Shown: in pieces, positions 41,881-54,277 of the stretch
Layout of the letters: every line of letters begins with the position of its first letter
Numbering within the stretch: position 1 is the first letter of the stretch
Source of the DNA: Flaccisagitta enflata
Lineage: Eukaryota > Chaetognatha > Sagittoidea > Aphragmophora
Direction: 5' to 3'
DNA: 64,000 nucleotides
Assembly: GCA_965153355.1 (NCBI GenBank)
Contig: OZ231127.1
Coordinates: forward strand, 78,306,001-78,370,000
Program-made: the position numbers and the translations under genes
The notes under the pieces: model-generated
Told to the model about the DNA's origin: nothing
Database searches by the model: none
Seen by the model: only the letters and a program-made list of their open reading frames with translations

Positions 41881-41967
41881 TGCTTGTCAATTCTAAACGC
41901 CTTGAGCTAACAGCATGCAGTTTGCAACAGTTGGTCAGAAATTTGATGTTCGTGTAGTTTCAGAATC

Positions 41968-42200
41968 TCACAAATTTTTAGTCGCGTGCTATGCAACTCT
42001 ACACCCCGCTTTGTCGGTCCGTCCGTCCCTCCCTCTGTCCATCCATACGTCCGTCCGTCAGTCCATCCATCACAGATTACTTTTTTGGGGTTTTCGCGGT
42101 ATTTGCCCTCACTGCTCCTGCCCAAATAATCAAGTGACCTCAAAAACAGCCCCTGCCCACCCGCACGATACTGGGGTAGCCGTGTACCCGGCCTTGTTTT
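41968..42200 (+). mobile_element. Helentron-like element, full-length copy
   Basis: AGTCGCGTGCTATGCAACT head, CTCTACACCCCGCTTTG, (GTCC)n, CCCCTGCCCACCCGCACGAT, GTAGCCGTGTACCCGGCCTT, T-run. About 230 bp, which appears to be the typical length. Confidence 0.8.
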
Positions 42201-44235
42201 ATAGATTTTAGATTCTTAGTAGAGTTAATCACTGTTAATGTTTTTTGATACATATATATGAGCTAGATCGGAATCAAGTGGTTCATTATCTAAACACCGT
42301 ATTTATTTCAGTTTTATGGCAAAAATCATAAGTTAGTTTGTGTTGGTGCTAAAGACGTGATGGGATAGCTACAAGTGTTTAAACTGCAAAGACTGCAAAG
42401 TGGAAGCAAAAGTTAGAGCAGAAGCGTTGGAAGCAGCATAAAATTGACAGCTAATTGGGCATGGGACATTAGGTCTTTCCCACATAGATTTGAGGCGGCA
42501 AATCTCAATTCTTAACTCTCTTACGCCGCTGGTTAGATTGTTTTGTTTTCAAATTAAGAAGTTACTTTTGGTTTAGGTATAGGTAGCGCTATAGACGAGC
42601 ACAAAGAGCATCGAAGATTAACACTGGTGAAAAAGAAAACAAAAGGACATTATCGCATAACAGTGATTTGGTCGTATTCTAGCAAGCTCTATTTTGTGAG
42701 TTAACCGTAATCAAGCTTAGAGCAATTTAGCTGTTGATGAAACTATTTTTGAAAGATTTAGTTATTTAGGCTCGTAGAAAACTCTGGGCTCACCTGTAGC
42801 TGCATAGCAAGGTGTTTGCTCATCATGAAACATGAATCGTAATCAAAGGTGAAGCACTATGTCTCAAGGAAAGCAAGAGGAATGCTTGTCTTTCATTATT
42901 TTTCTGGGTAAAGTGCTTAGAGACGGACACACTGACATACAAAATGACAAAATGACATCTTATGATATCCTTAGTACTTTTGAACAGTATTCAAACAACT
43001 ACTGACCCAAAAACCCACATAACTCGAGATGAATACATAAAAAATGATCGGTGAAATATATAGACCTCACATTTTACTTTTGTATGTGAACTTAAGTCGC
43101 TTAAATTCATTAAAGAGAAAAAAAAAAAAAAGATGGAAAGAAAACCAAAAAATACGGTTCTTCCACCGAGATGCAATTCTTTAAAAAAAAGTCGCATAAG
43201 CTAGTTCGCAAAACTTTGAAACAAACAAGACTTAAGCAAACAAGTGACGCGGGGTCGCAATATTGTTGCGGACGGGTGGGTAGGGGCGTCCAACCTCCAT
43301 CAGCGCCCCAGTCCCCCCCACACACATAGACTAAGAGCATCAAAAACACTCGTTTTTCAAGTTTTCGACCTGTGCTCACAAACTGATGGACCAACAAATG
43401 GACTGACAGACCAACGGGCCAACGCATCAACGGATGAACCAATGGACGGACAAAGCCATCTCTATTATTCTATGACAGTGATAGCGATGAGAGATGAAAG
43501 AGATGATAGATATTTTCCTGGTATATTATCCTCTAGGAATGGAATGTGATGATAAAGATATGATATTTGATCATATATGGAGTGTGCAACAAAAAGTAGA
43601 AATGTCTATCTGAAAAAAATCTTTTTATTGAAATAGTCTTTAGAAAAAAAATGTCGAATTTTTTCTTAACTAGTAAAGTGCAACAGACTGAATTCCTGTA
43701 AAGTATATGCTTCCACTCATATACATACAAATCCAAACTTAGGCTATGACCCCTAACTTTGTGGTTAAAGAAGTAATTATCAAAAACCTTTGAATTAGTA
43801 TTTTGTAAACAGGCAAAATGACAGTTGTTCTTACCCTTAAATAATTTTTCTTAAGTTTATAGAATATTTGGTGATTTTTACGTATTTTTTTTCTAAAAAA
43901 CACCTTCCCCCTCCAAAACACCCCCCTCTTTTTTTTCTTAGTGTTATACTTTTCAAAAGAGATTTGAACAGAAATATTGAGTAAAATGATGATATAAAAC
44001 AACACAATGAGCCAGTTTCAAACACTTTCGAACAGATATATGCAAGGAATATCTCCATTTTGATTGAAATTTAGCATTTTGGTAGCCTTTCATGAAAAAG
44101 ATAGACTGAATGACAGCTCATCTACAGTTGACAGTTGACAGGGTTAAAAAGCCAAGTTTAATTTCAATTTCAAAAGCGCCCAGGGCGCTTTTTAGAAAAA
44201 ATACGGGCGCTTTTTAGAAAAAATACGGTAATGGG
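42201..44235. other. Non-coding stretch with element fragments
   Basis: No exon-like frame. A Helentron-body fragment at about 43245-43330, a single monomer of the 44240 satellite near 43490-43560, and a TACGGTA-type MITE end at about 44165-44232. Confidence 0.5.
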
Positions 44236-44239
44236 ATAA

Positions 44240-44860
44240 AGTTATATGCTGTCTTATTTTGTCATGACGATGATAGAGATTTCCTGGTATGTCATCCTCT
44301 GTTTCAGGGATGGAACGCGATAATAGAGAAATGATATATCACCTATTTTGTCAGGACGATGATAGATATGACAGATGATAGAGATTTTCCTGGTATGTCA
44401 CCGTCAAGGAATGGAATGCGATGATAGAGATATGATTTATCACCTATTTTGTCAAGACGATGATAGAGATAACAGATGATAGAGATGATAAAGATTTTCC
44501 TTGTATGTCATCCTCTTGGAATGGAATACGATGATAGAGATAGGATTTATCACCTATTTTGTCAAGATGATGATAGAGATAACAGATGATAGAGATGATA
44601 AAGATTTTCCTTGTATGTCATCCTCTTGGAATGGAATACAATGATAGAGATAGGATTTATCACCTATTTTGTCAAGATGATGATAGAGATGAGCGATGAT
44701 AGAGATTTTCCTGGAATTTCATCCTCTTGGAATGGAATGCGATGATAGAGATATGATTTATCACCTATTTTGTCAAGACAATAATAGAGATGATTGAAGA
44801 TGATAGAGATTTTCCTAGTGTGTCATCCTCATGGAATGGAACGCGATGATGATCAAAACC
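44240..44860. repeat. About 100-110 bp satellite-like tandem repeat
   Basis: CACCTATTTTGTCA recurs near 44340, 44441, 44551, 44661 and 44762, each followed by GATGATAGAGAT, TTTTCCT and ATCCTCNTGGAATGGAA. Five to six monomers. Confidence 0.9.
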
Positions 44861-45127
44861 ATCATACAATTGCACAAATCAACATCATTGCAAACCTTTA
44901 TCATTAATTAGCATATGATAGCCTTGAAACGGCCGTTAGTTAGGTAACGATGCCTGTTATCAGCAAGAATCAAATCGACACTGTATTTGATGCCATTGGG
45001 GGCCATCGAATCGTGTAAAATATCGGGTGTTCAAATGTTCTACGACACTTGTGTGTGTGTGTGGGGGGATGGACTGTGGATGGGGGTGGGACGCCCCTCC
45101 CCACCCGTCCGCAATGATATTGTGACC

Positions 45128-45850
45128 CCGCGTCACTTGTTATTTGGCTTTCCCTTTTTCATTTTTCTTTTTCTTTTTCTTTTTTTTCTTTTTCTTTTTT
45201 TCTTTTTTTTCTTTTTGCTTTTTGCTATTTTGCCTTTTTCCTTTTTCCTTTATTTTCCTTTTTCCTTTTTCCTTTTTCCTTTTTTTCCTTTTTCCTTTTT
45301 CCTTTTTTTCCCTTTTTCCTTTTTCCTTTTTTTCCTTTTTCCCTTTTTTTCCTTTTTCCCTTTTTTTCCTTTTTTTTCCTTTTTTTTTTCCTTTTTTTCC
45401 TTTTTTTCCTTTTTTTTCCTTTTTTTCCTTTTTTTCCTTTTTTTCCTTTTTTTCCTTTTTTCCTTTTTCCTTTTTCCTTTTTCTTTTCTCTTTTTCTCTT
45501 TTTTTCTTTTTTTCTTTCTTTTTTTCTTTTTCTTTTTTTCTTTTTTTTTTTTTTTTTTCTTTTTCACTTTTTCTTTTCCTTTCCTTTCTTTTTCTTTTTC
45601 TTTTTCTTTTTCTTTTTCTTTTTCTTTTTCCTTTTCCTTTTTCTTTTTCTTTTTCTTTTTCTTTTTCTTTTTCTTTTTTTTTCTTTTCCTTTTTCTTTTT
45701 CTTTTTTCTTTTCCTTTTCCTCTTGTTCTTGTTTTTTTTTCTCATAATATTTCTCTTTTTTCTGTTTTCCTTCCTCATCCTCTTCCTCCTCAACCTTCTC
45801 CTCCTCCTCATCTTTTTCCTCCTCCTCCTCTCTCTCCTCTTTCTTCTTCT
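45128..45850. repeat. Polypyrimidine tract, (CCTTTTT)n type
   Basis: Roughly 720 bp that are almost pure C and T on the plus strand, with CCTTTTT and TTTTTC units. The Phe-rich plus frames and Lys/Glu-rich minus frames are compositional artefacts. Confidence 0.95.
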
Positions 45851-46134
45851 GTTGCTTTAAGATTCACGTCTTTCGCGTTTTTTGGGTTGAATTTTCGTTT
45901 TTACGGCAATTCAAATAAAATGACGAAATTTCTACATTTCTGGCACTCAAGAAATCCTCTAATAATTACGAATCAAGAAAATCAGAAAAAAAAAATCAAA
46001 GAACAAGGCCAAGTGATGTCCAATAGATGCGTCCTATTTTGGTGCAAAATAGTATGAGAGAAGAGAGATGAAGAATTTAAAAGAGAACCCTCAAAATCCC
46101 ATCAAGAAATTTTCGCGTTACTGCCGGACATACC

Positions 46135-46434
46135 CAGGGTCCGACAAAATTTTTAGCTGCCTACAAGCGAGTTTTCTTTACCAGCTCTTGCCTACAAAAT
46201 GTCTATATAAAAGATGAACAACATAACTATAAACAAAAAAAATTAGAATAACGACAGTTTAGTCTTAGAACCTCCTACTGGTGTTTATTCCTTATTTCTA
46301 GTAAACAAATCTTTTTTTCAAAATCAAAATTGTTTTCTAATTTCTTCTTATTTCGAATTTTTCCATATACCCCTGCCTACAAAATTTGCTTGCTGCCTAC
46401 ATGTTTGTGTGCTTGGGCACTTTGTCGTACCCTG
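46135..46434. mobile_element. hAT-type MITE with perfect 8-bp TSD
   Basis: Inverted ends CAGGGTCCGACAAA and TTTGTCGTACCCTG, 300 bp, flanked by GACATACC at 46127-46134 and again at 46435-46442. The 8-bp duplication and CAGGG ends are the hAT hallmark. It is a short relative of 24420-25899. Confidence 0.92.
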
Positions 46435-46794
46435 GACATACCTCCCGCTCCCAACCTACGGACAAACGGACACACACTCAAATAGAGAAAAGAGAACGCA
46501 TCTAAAGAAAATTCAAAGGAAAAAAAATATAAGGAAATCATGATGAAATCATCTTTGTTACATGGACATCGTTTAAAAAACATGCATTAATACCCGCAAT
46601 CACCGTTGTGCCTGAAGTGTACGCGCTAAGGAATGTCTGTATGAAGATAACTAGTCCTACTAGCAAAAATGTGTTCATTGCTATTTGGGCATAAATTAAG
46701 TTGCTTTTCAAAGCATAACTCTGTCCAGTGTACTTTCTTTTGGCCCATTGTAGTCAAGCTCCTCAGTACAGTTCAGATTTCATGTCTAACAATG

Positions 46795-47355
46795 GATGGG
46801 GAAGAGGATGGGGGAGGGCATGAGGGAGGGGATTGGGGAGGGAATGGGGAGGGGATTGGGGAGTGAATGGGGAAGGCGATGGGAGAGGGGATGGGGAAGG
46901 GATGGGAGAGGGGATGGGAGAGGGGATGAGGGAGGGGATGGGAGAGGGGGTGGGAGAGGGGATTGGGGAGGGGATAAGGTAGGGGATGGGAGAGGGGGTG
47001 GGGGGGATGGGAGAGGGGATGAGGGAAGGGATGGGAGAGGGGATGAGGGAGGGGATTGGGGAGGGGATGGGAGAGAGGATGGGGAGGGGATAGGAGAGGG
47101 GATGGGAGCGGGGATGCGAGAGGGGATGAGGGAGGGGATTGGGGAGGGAATGGGAGAGGGGATGGGAGAGAGGATGGGGAAGGGATAGGAGAGGGGATGG
47201 GAGAGGGGACGCGAGAGGGGATGAGGGAGGGGATTGGGGAGGGAATGGGAGAGGGGATGAGGGAGGGGATGGGGGAGGGAATGGGGGAGGGGATGGGAGA
47301 GGGGAAGGGGGACGGGACGGGGGAGGGGATGGGGAGAGGGATGGGGGAGGGCCGT
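46795..47355. repeat. G-rich purine minisatellite
   Basis: Repeated GGGGATGGGAGA and GGGGATTGGGGA units over 560 bp on the plus strand. The Gly/Glu and Pro/Ser frames on either strand are artefacts. Confidence 0.95.
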
Positions 47356-47585
47356 GACAATCATTTCTGTTTCCCCCTAAAGGACTTGATTGACTGACCA
47401 GTGACCAACCATTCGAACTATCCATTGATAAGCACAAAATCATGACTAAAGCAAATGAGTATGAGACATACGTTGTGGAGACATTCAACTCATGTACTAA
47501 CAAGTCATCCAAGGATCGCACATGGTCACCGGTACTCTGGGCCTGCCCTGCTTGGGTGATCAGCTGAAGAAGTGGGGAGAGGGCA

Positions 47586-47648
47586 GGGCAGCGGCCCCAA
47601 TGAGCCGACTTCCTGTAGGACACAGGGGTGAATTTCTTGCCGCTGCCC
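47586..47648. mobile_element. GGGCAGCGG family, minimal copy 3
   Basis: Only 63 bp: GGGCAGCGGCCCC, a short remnant of the shared terminal sequence (CTTCCTGTAG, ACACAGG), and GCCGCTGCCC. The internal minisatellite is absent. Confidence 0.7.
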
Positions 47649-47694
47649 AAAAAGCTTGGCTGAAAAATTGATCTTCTATTCCTCTTTTGGAATT

Positions 47695-47800
47695 CTACCC
47701 ATTTTTAGATGCGTCCTCGCTACTCTATAAGAGGGTCTGTCCGTCCGTCAATCTAATCCGTCCGTCCAAATCCGTCCGTCAGTTGGTCAGTCCCGTCGAT
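47695..47800 (+). mobile_element. Helentron-like head, ATGCG type
   Basis: TTTTTAGATGCGTCCTCGCT, then ACTCTATAAGAGGGTC and (GTCC)n. It shares the GATGCG-TCCT stem type of the 2007 copy, with decay in the second arm. Confidence 0.55.
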
Positions 47801-48048
47801 ACGCTTTCTTGGAAATCGCGTTTTCGGCTGTTGTTTAGGCCTCCAGTGAGGGATCATATACTGAATCAAATGATCGACAAACATATTTCGAGAGCCTCCT
47901 TTACCGCTCAGTCGTTCATCTGTCAGTTCGTCCATCTGTCAATTGGTCCATCTGTCTCTCTATTCATGTCACATGTTCAATACACGCAGAGACATAGTCC
48001 GGACGCATCGTTGCCAGGTCAGGCTTGTTCATCTTCTTATTTTTTTCT

Positions 48049-48372
48049 TTTTAGTCGCGTGCTATGATACTCTACCCTCTTGTCCGTCGTCGGTCCCGTC
48101 GGTCACCGTCATCCGTACGATCCGTCCGTCACTTTACTTTTTCGGCGGCGTTAATGGGGGTTTTATTATTGCTCCTGCCCAAATGTTCCACTGGCCTCAG
48201 TTATGGCCCCTACCCACCCGCACGTGACTGGTAGCCGTGTATCCGGCCTTGTTCTTCCTATTCTTCATTTTCTTCTTATTCTTCTTTTTCTTCTTTTTCT
48301 TCCTCTTCCTCTTCCTCTCTCTTTCTTCCTCTTCCTCTTCTTCTTCTTCTTCTTCTTCTTCTTCTTCTTCTC
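48049..48372 (+). mobile_element. Helentron-like element followed by (CTT)n
   Basis: AGTCGCGTGCTATGATACT head, GTCCGTC runs, CCCTACCCACCCGCACGTGA, GTAGCCGTGTATCCGGCCTT (to about 48255). A CTT-rich tract (about 48255-48372) starts directly at its T-rich end. Confidence 0.75.
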
Positions 48373-51020
48373 GTATAGATGGAATTCCTTAAGTGGCGGG
48401 CCCGTAAGAGCAGGGTTCAACTGTACTTCAAATGCAATTATACATGTTCATTGGTCGGTCTCCTTAAGCTAAGGCTTACTTCTTTTTTTCATCAAAGGTT
48501 TATTCTTTTCTTCATTTCTTTTTTTCTTTTTTTGCACTGTGGGTCAAAATCCACTCAAATTCCCATGGCCATGTGCTTGCTCAAATTCCATATCTCGGCC
48601 CAGCGATTTGGTCAAAATTGTAACCGTCAAATTCTGATTAAGTAATACCTTAAGAAAAAGTTCAGCATCAACTTTAACTGATGATATCTTGGCTTCTAGA
48701 AGAACAATATAATTAAAAAAAAATTCTGCAGAAATCTACAAAATGATTCAATCTTTAACCGTTTAGAAATGGCAACCAAAAGAGTAAAAACAGTCACTTT
48801 TAAAATTGCAAAAAAAATTGAAAAGGTAAGGATAACACAGAATTGGAGATCCCATCTACTAAAGAAATCTTAGGTTCTAGAGGTTCAAGATAGATTTAAA
48901 AAAAAAAAGAAATTATTCTACATCAAAAAATCTACATGTCTACACTTTAGAAAAGCAGTTTTGCTAAGATTTGTCCAATAAAAAGAAATACTCACTAGTT
49001 GATGCTTTTTTCCTAGGTATTATGTAAAAAGATGTTTCCCATCTCACCACTTCTATATTATGAAACTTTCTGACGCACGCATTTCAAATCAGCGGGTTAC
49101 GTCGGAACTTGCCTTTCCAACATATTCCAATAAATCATTATCTATACCTTGCTGTGTCGGTCGGTCCGTCCATCATTATGGAGATGCAATGTGTTTTGAA
49201 TAGATGGAACATCACCATCTTGTCAGAACGATGTTTTTCTTCTGGGAACTCTCTTTCCGTTATCAGAATTATTTCAATGAAAACCAAAATGCAAATGATC
49301 ATTTGCTAAGATTTCATAGGCACGAGCTTCATGCCTGAGCGGCTCTTCAGATAAGGTCTCATGATTTGAAAAAAGCCCAAGATAATTTGTTTTTTCCCCT
49401 TTTTTCCCCAACGGCTAACGACCACCATAAATACTGTTTTTTTTGCCGGTAGTGATTTCTGCCTCACCGGCGCGGCCGCCTCTCATCATCTTTTCTTTTC
49501 AAGGTCAAGATATACACAAACTAAGCCGCAAATTGCCCGCAGGTTATTCTCCATTCAACACACAAACCGTCTTATCATCTTTGCTGATTGATGAATGATG
49601 ATATTATATCATCATTTTCTTCACATTTCTTCTTATCAATTTTCGCAAAGGCGCTTGAATTTCACGCTCAGAAAACATCATGCAATTGAATACCCACTCG
49701 AGGCTGAATCATTATGAAAATATGAATAATGAGTGGATAGGAAAATGAAAGAACATGAGTGAATCGGTATATTGACAATTGGATGTATGAATGAATTAGT
49801 TACTTGGTTGTAGCAAATTTGATTTTGAGCAATATTCCCGTAAAAAATCTTTAAATATTGATATTTTAGTAGGCATTATGGAAATGTGTTTCCCTGGCAA
49901 CCAGCTATCATGGGGAACAGGTTGGTTGGGGAATAGGGTCAAATTTCAAATTTGATATACCACAGTTTCTTGCATAAACATATCAAATAAGTAGAGGTCT
50001 GAATTTGAGTATCAAACCAGGCTATGGTGGCAATATTATAGGCTTCCTATGGCAAAAAAAAGTCCCCATAGCAAGCCTTTGGTTTTGCCGACAAAGTTTG
50101 TTATTTGATTTCACACGTAACAAATGAGAAATTTTTCCTGTATTGAATATATGTTCAAGGAGCTCAAGTAAATCAACATATGAAATTTGACCTAATTCTA
50201 GACGGCATCTACTGTATGAACGAATGAATGACTGAAAGAATGAATGAATGAATGAATGAATGAATGAATGAATGAATGAGTGAATGATTATTGTTTAGTG
50301 AATTAATGTAAAGCCACACGTGAAACCCATGACCTTATATCTTCCCAAGGAACATTCAGAGCAGTATGTAAATTTGATTAAAGAAAACCACAATAAGTTG
50401 TGTACAAGAGCGGTGAGATTTATGATGAATCATCCTGCGGTGGGAATACGATCACCAAAGACACGCGAGAATATAAAGATAAAAACAGATAACATAAAAA
50501 AGATTATTTGTCTGGCTAGAGCGAGTAAGTGAAGATCATTAGATCAGATAAACAAGATCATTAATTTGAATCCCGTTCAGTTAGTACAAATGTACAATCG
50601 TTATACATTTACTACACTTTCTTCGCTTTCCACACTTGCTACATTAATTACACTTTCACTTTCACTTTTATACCATTTCTTCAATTGTTAAACTTACTAC
50701 CACAACCACCAGAGGACACACAGCCTCATGCATTAGACCACTTATATTACCATAATTATTATTATTTTGTTGATAGAATCAGAAAGTCATAAATGGATGG
50801 GTGGAGTGCTGAAAATATGGCTGGAGCTGCATGGATATGGACGGGCTGGTCTATTCTAAAACCTTCTCTTGACTTGAGAAACAGATGATTTTAAAGTGTA
50901 ATTTATTTCTCATCGAGAGAAAGAGAATGAGTATCAACAAAGTGAAGTGTATCCAGCCTTGTTTTCTGGTAGGGTTGTTAGTTAGGGAGTGCGTGACTGA
51001 CCAAGCACCTGACAGACGGA
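48373..51020. other. Non-coding stretch with (GAAT)n
   Basis: No exon with splice signals recognised. (GAAT)n at 50226-50285. An open frame at 50320-50532 is too weak to call. Confidence 0.4.
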
Positions 51021-51026
51021 ACTTTT

Positions 51027-51215
51027 TTTAGTAGCGTGCACGCGACTCTATAGCTCGTTATGTCCGTCAAATGGTCGGTCCGTCACCGTTAGCTTTTTGA
51101 CGTTTATGGGCGGTTTTTGCATTACTGCTCCTGCTCAAATGTTTTGGTTTGCCTTTTTTTACTGCCCCTGCCCAACCGCACGCGACTTCGTCAGCCGTGT
51201 ATACAGCCTTGTATA
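51027..51215 (+). mobile_element. Helentron-like element
   Basis: AGTAGCG-TGCA-CGCGACT head, CTCTATAGC, GTCCGTC, CCCCTGCCCAACCGCACGCG, CAGCCGTGTATACAGCCTTG. A minus-oriented fragment (AAGGCCGGATACACGGCC) follows at about 51463. Confidence 0.72.
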
Positions 51216-52436
51216 GATGCTCTTCAAAACTTTTGGAGGGACCAATGCAGTGGTTTGTCGTTCGGTCGGCTCGTCCGTTCATCCGTATGTCAGTCTGTTT
51301 GTTGGTATATCCGTTGACCAGAAAAGACCACCTCAAAAATTCAGGCGGATAACGTATCAAGTTGACCGGATGGGTTTCTTACCTACCACTTACATATTAT
51401 TTGAGATTGAGGAAAGTATGGGAAAAACAACATGCTGTCGTGAGACGGTCTGTAAAGAATCAAGGCCGGATACACGGCCATTTGGTAGTCGCTGGCGGGT
51501 GGGCAGTAAGTAGGTGGGCGGGGCTGTAATGTGCACTAAAAAAGATGAAAGATATAATGTAATATTTTAAAAATTATATAGTTGGGGACTCTTATCCAGT
51601 TGATGGTATGTTTTCCCCTTATGTACTAAAAACCCATGTACCCGATCGTTTTCGGTTATTTTTATAGTATTACTACCTAGAACAAAAGAGATTTGGGATT
51701 TTTGATCCATTTTAGGGACCGCGAGTTCTATTTATTTGTTACCACTCTAAGGTGGTTGTGGCGAAAATGTTGAAATTTGGTCACTTTGGGCTCAAAAACG
51801 GGCCAAAATCCATGAGATCATGAAACTAGATTTCAAGAGCTAACCAGTGGTGCAATCCGCATGTTGCTATCATTTTTTGTTATGATTTGAGAGCTTTTCA
51901 AAGATGGAAAGGTATGAGTGTTATTTTACCAGATAGATTTGGTGGTCAATTTTGACATTTTTTACAATTTTTGATATACAGTGCGACTCATAAACAAAGT
52001 TACAATTTTCAGACTAGTTTTATACAGTTTATATTCAACAAATCAAATTGTTATTTATGAGCATTTTAAAGAGCATCAAAAAATGAACATTTTGCCACTA
52101 ATCCCATCGAGTTCGATCAATTTGTTTGGATTTTATGTTAGAATAAAGACAAATATATCAGAACCCAAGTGGGGAAAACAACAGATTTTCTTTTATAGTC
52201 TGTAGAGGACAAATTCTACTAAAACTGTTGTAATTTCTAAATCAATTGAGCTAGTAACTCAAGAAACGGCTCAAATGACAGATTTTTTGAAGGGCTTTCT
52301 CAATGTCATAGATTTTGATGGGTTTTTACTTGACTCAAACCTTTTTTGAATAACAAAAGAGAGAATTTTTTCATCACACAAATTTAAAAAATGATTGATC
52401 TTTTTTTCCTTTTATAATATCCATGTTTGAATGGAA

Positions 52437-52650
52437 ACAAGGCCGGATACATGGCTACCCCAGTCGCGTGCAGGTGGGCAGGGGCCGTATTTGAGGTCAC
52501 TTCATTATTTGGGCAGGAGCAGCGAGGCCAAAGAACGCAAAAAAAAAGAGGAAAGTTTGACGGACGGACCGGACAGACACAGACTGACGGACCGACGGAT
52601 GGACCGACAAAGCGGGGTGCTGAGTCGCGCAGCTTGCGACTAAAAAGTAA
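52437..52650 (-). mobile_element. Helentron-like element
   Basis: AACAAGGCCGGATACATGGCTA, AGTCGCGTGCAGGTGGGCAG, (GACC/GGAC) runs, then AGTCGCGCAGCTTGCGACTA. About 214 bp with both subterminal GTCGCG motifs. Confidence 0.8.
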
Positions 52651-53360
52651 AAGAATCAGTGACTGCTTGAAAGATCTTCAAAAGATCTTTCATTCTAGAC
52701 CAAACCCCTTCATTTGAAGTTAAATGGGTACATTTTGATGATGCGCCTTTTCAAACTTGAAACTCTTCAGTCTTTTCTTTACTGTGTCTAAACGAATTGA
52801 GCTAGAAATGTGCTATTGGTGGCAAATGAAACCTTTTTTGAATACCTTTCAAATGGTCTATGATTTGAATTGATTTCTTGCACAGGAAATGACAAAAATC
52901 AATAAAAAGGTCCCTTTTTCATATTTTTTTTTAAGAATTTACAGTTCATGCACAGATTCTTACACCATTATCTTCTTTTTATCATGAAATCTAAAATAAT
53001 TGATAAAAATTCGTGGGATCTGTGACATTGGCTTCATTTGATGACACTCTTTCCATTTCTTAAGAGAAAAATATTGATAAACCATTTTTTTCATGAGAAC
53101 TATCTTGTTAAACAGCTGTAATCTTTTTTATGGTTCGCAGTGTATCTCTGCTTTGGATGGACAAATTTTGATTAAATTGGTGACCAAATTGAAAATTTTT
53201 TGATGCTCTAACTAGATTTGGTAAAGTTTTTGACCCTCAAAATTTTTGGGAGACCTTAGAAGCAGGTGCTAAAAAGCGAATTTTTTCACCATTTTGGCGA
53301 CCATATCCAGCAACTAAAGACGACTAGAGCAAGGCCGTTTACCATGCGTATTAAAACGAG

Positions 53361-53880
53361 GCCTTATACACGGCTACCGAAGTCGCGTGCGGGTCGGCAG
53401 GGGCGTGGTTAAAATAAGGCTAACATAGCATTTGGGCAGGAGCAGTAATGCAAAAAAAGCCAAAATCGCCGAAAAAAGCAAAGTGCTACCGACCAACCGA
53501 GCGACCGGGAGTGGGAGATTGTGAAAATGAAAAAGCAAAGTTTTCATTCAAACTAATGCCATTTCCAAACGAAAAAAGATATAAATACCAGATTGAAACC
53601 AAATGAAATTATTTTCTAAGGGCTTTCCAAAGGTTTAGAGTTCTATTAGGTTTTATTGAAATTTGTTGCCACAATAAGCCGTTCAAAAGTGCGTCTTTTT
53701 TATTGATATGCGTGGTACACTGCTCCCAAACGCGTCGGGTGTGCAAGGGCAATATAGCAAAAAACTGTTCACGAAAAAGTTACCTACAGACAAATAGACA
53801 GACCAACTAATGGACCGACAGACTAACCGAGACGGCAATTCCTAGAGTCGCGTGTCTGCGACAAAACAAAAATCCGTGAC
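53361..53880 (-). mobile_element. Helentron-like fragments
   Basis: An opening part (AGGCCTTATACACGGCTACC, AGTCGCGTGCGGGTCGGCAG) at 53361-53520 and a separate closing head (GTCGCG-TGTC-TGCGAC) at about 53848-53870, with an unrelated diverged repeat between. Confidence 0.6.
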
Positions 53881-54065
53881 ATGAATCAGTCTGGGAAATA
53901 AAGAAGATTGAAGAGGAGGATGAAGAGGAAGATGAAGAGGAAGAGGATGAATTTACCTGACAAAACAGAGAACTTTTTTAGACTCTTAAGTTTCAAATGA
54001 TGGACGATGAAAGATTTACGTCTCCTCATTCAATCAACGTCCACAATTCGATTTCTCAACAATCG

Positions 54066-54277
54066 ATTTTGAGTCACGTGCTACGTGACTCTACACCCTG
54101 TTTTGCCCGTCCGTAAGTCGATCAATCACATTCTACTTTTTTGACATTTTTTCTTGTGGTCTTTGACCTCACCGCTCTCGCTCAAATGATGTTACAACCT
54201 CAAATGCTGTTGTGACCTCAAATGCGGCCCCTGCCCACCCGCACGCGACTTGGGTAGCCGTGTATCCGGCCTTGTTA
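54066..54277 (+). mobile_element. Helentron-like element, compensated stem
   Basis: Head AGTCACG-TGCTA-CGTGACT, CTCTACACCC, GCCCGTCCG, CCCCTGCCCACCCGCACGCG, GTAGCCGTGTATCCGGCCTT. The G-to-A change in one stem arm is matched by C-to-T in the other. Confidence 0.8.

Noticed and set aside
45140-46057. Large Phe-rich and Lys/Glu-rich frames
   Set aside because: Produced by a polypyrimidine tract; no splice signals or conserved motifs.
46763-47650. Proline/serine-rich 295-residue minus frame
   Set aside because: It spans the G-rich minisatellite; the composition follows the repeat.
50320-50532. 70-residue plus-strand frame
   Set aside because: Average composition and no homology I recognise, no clear splice context.
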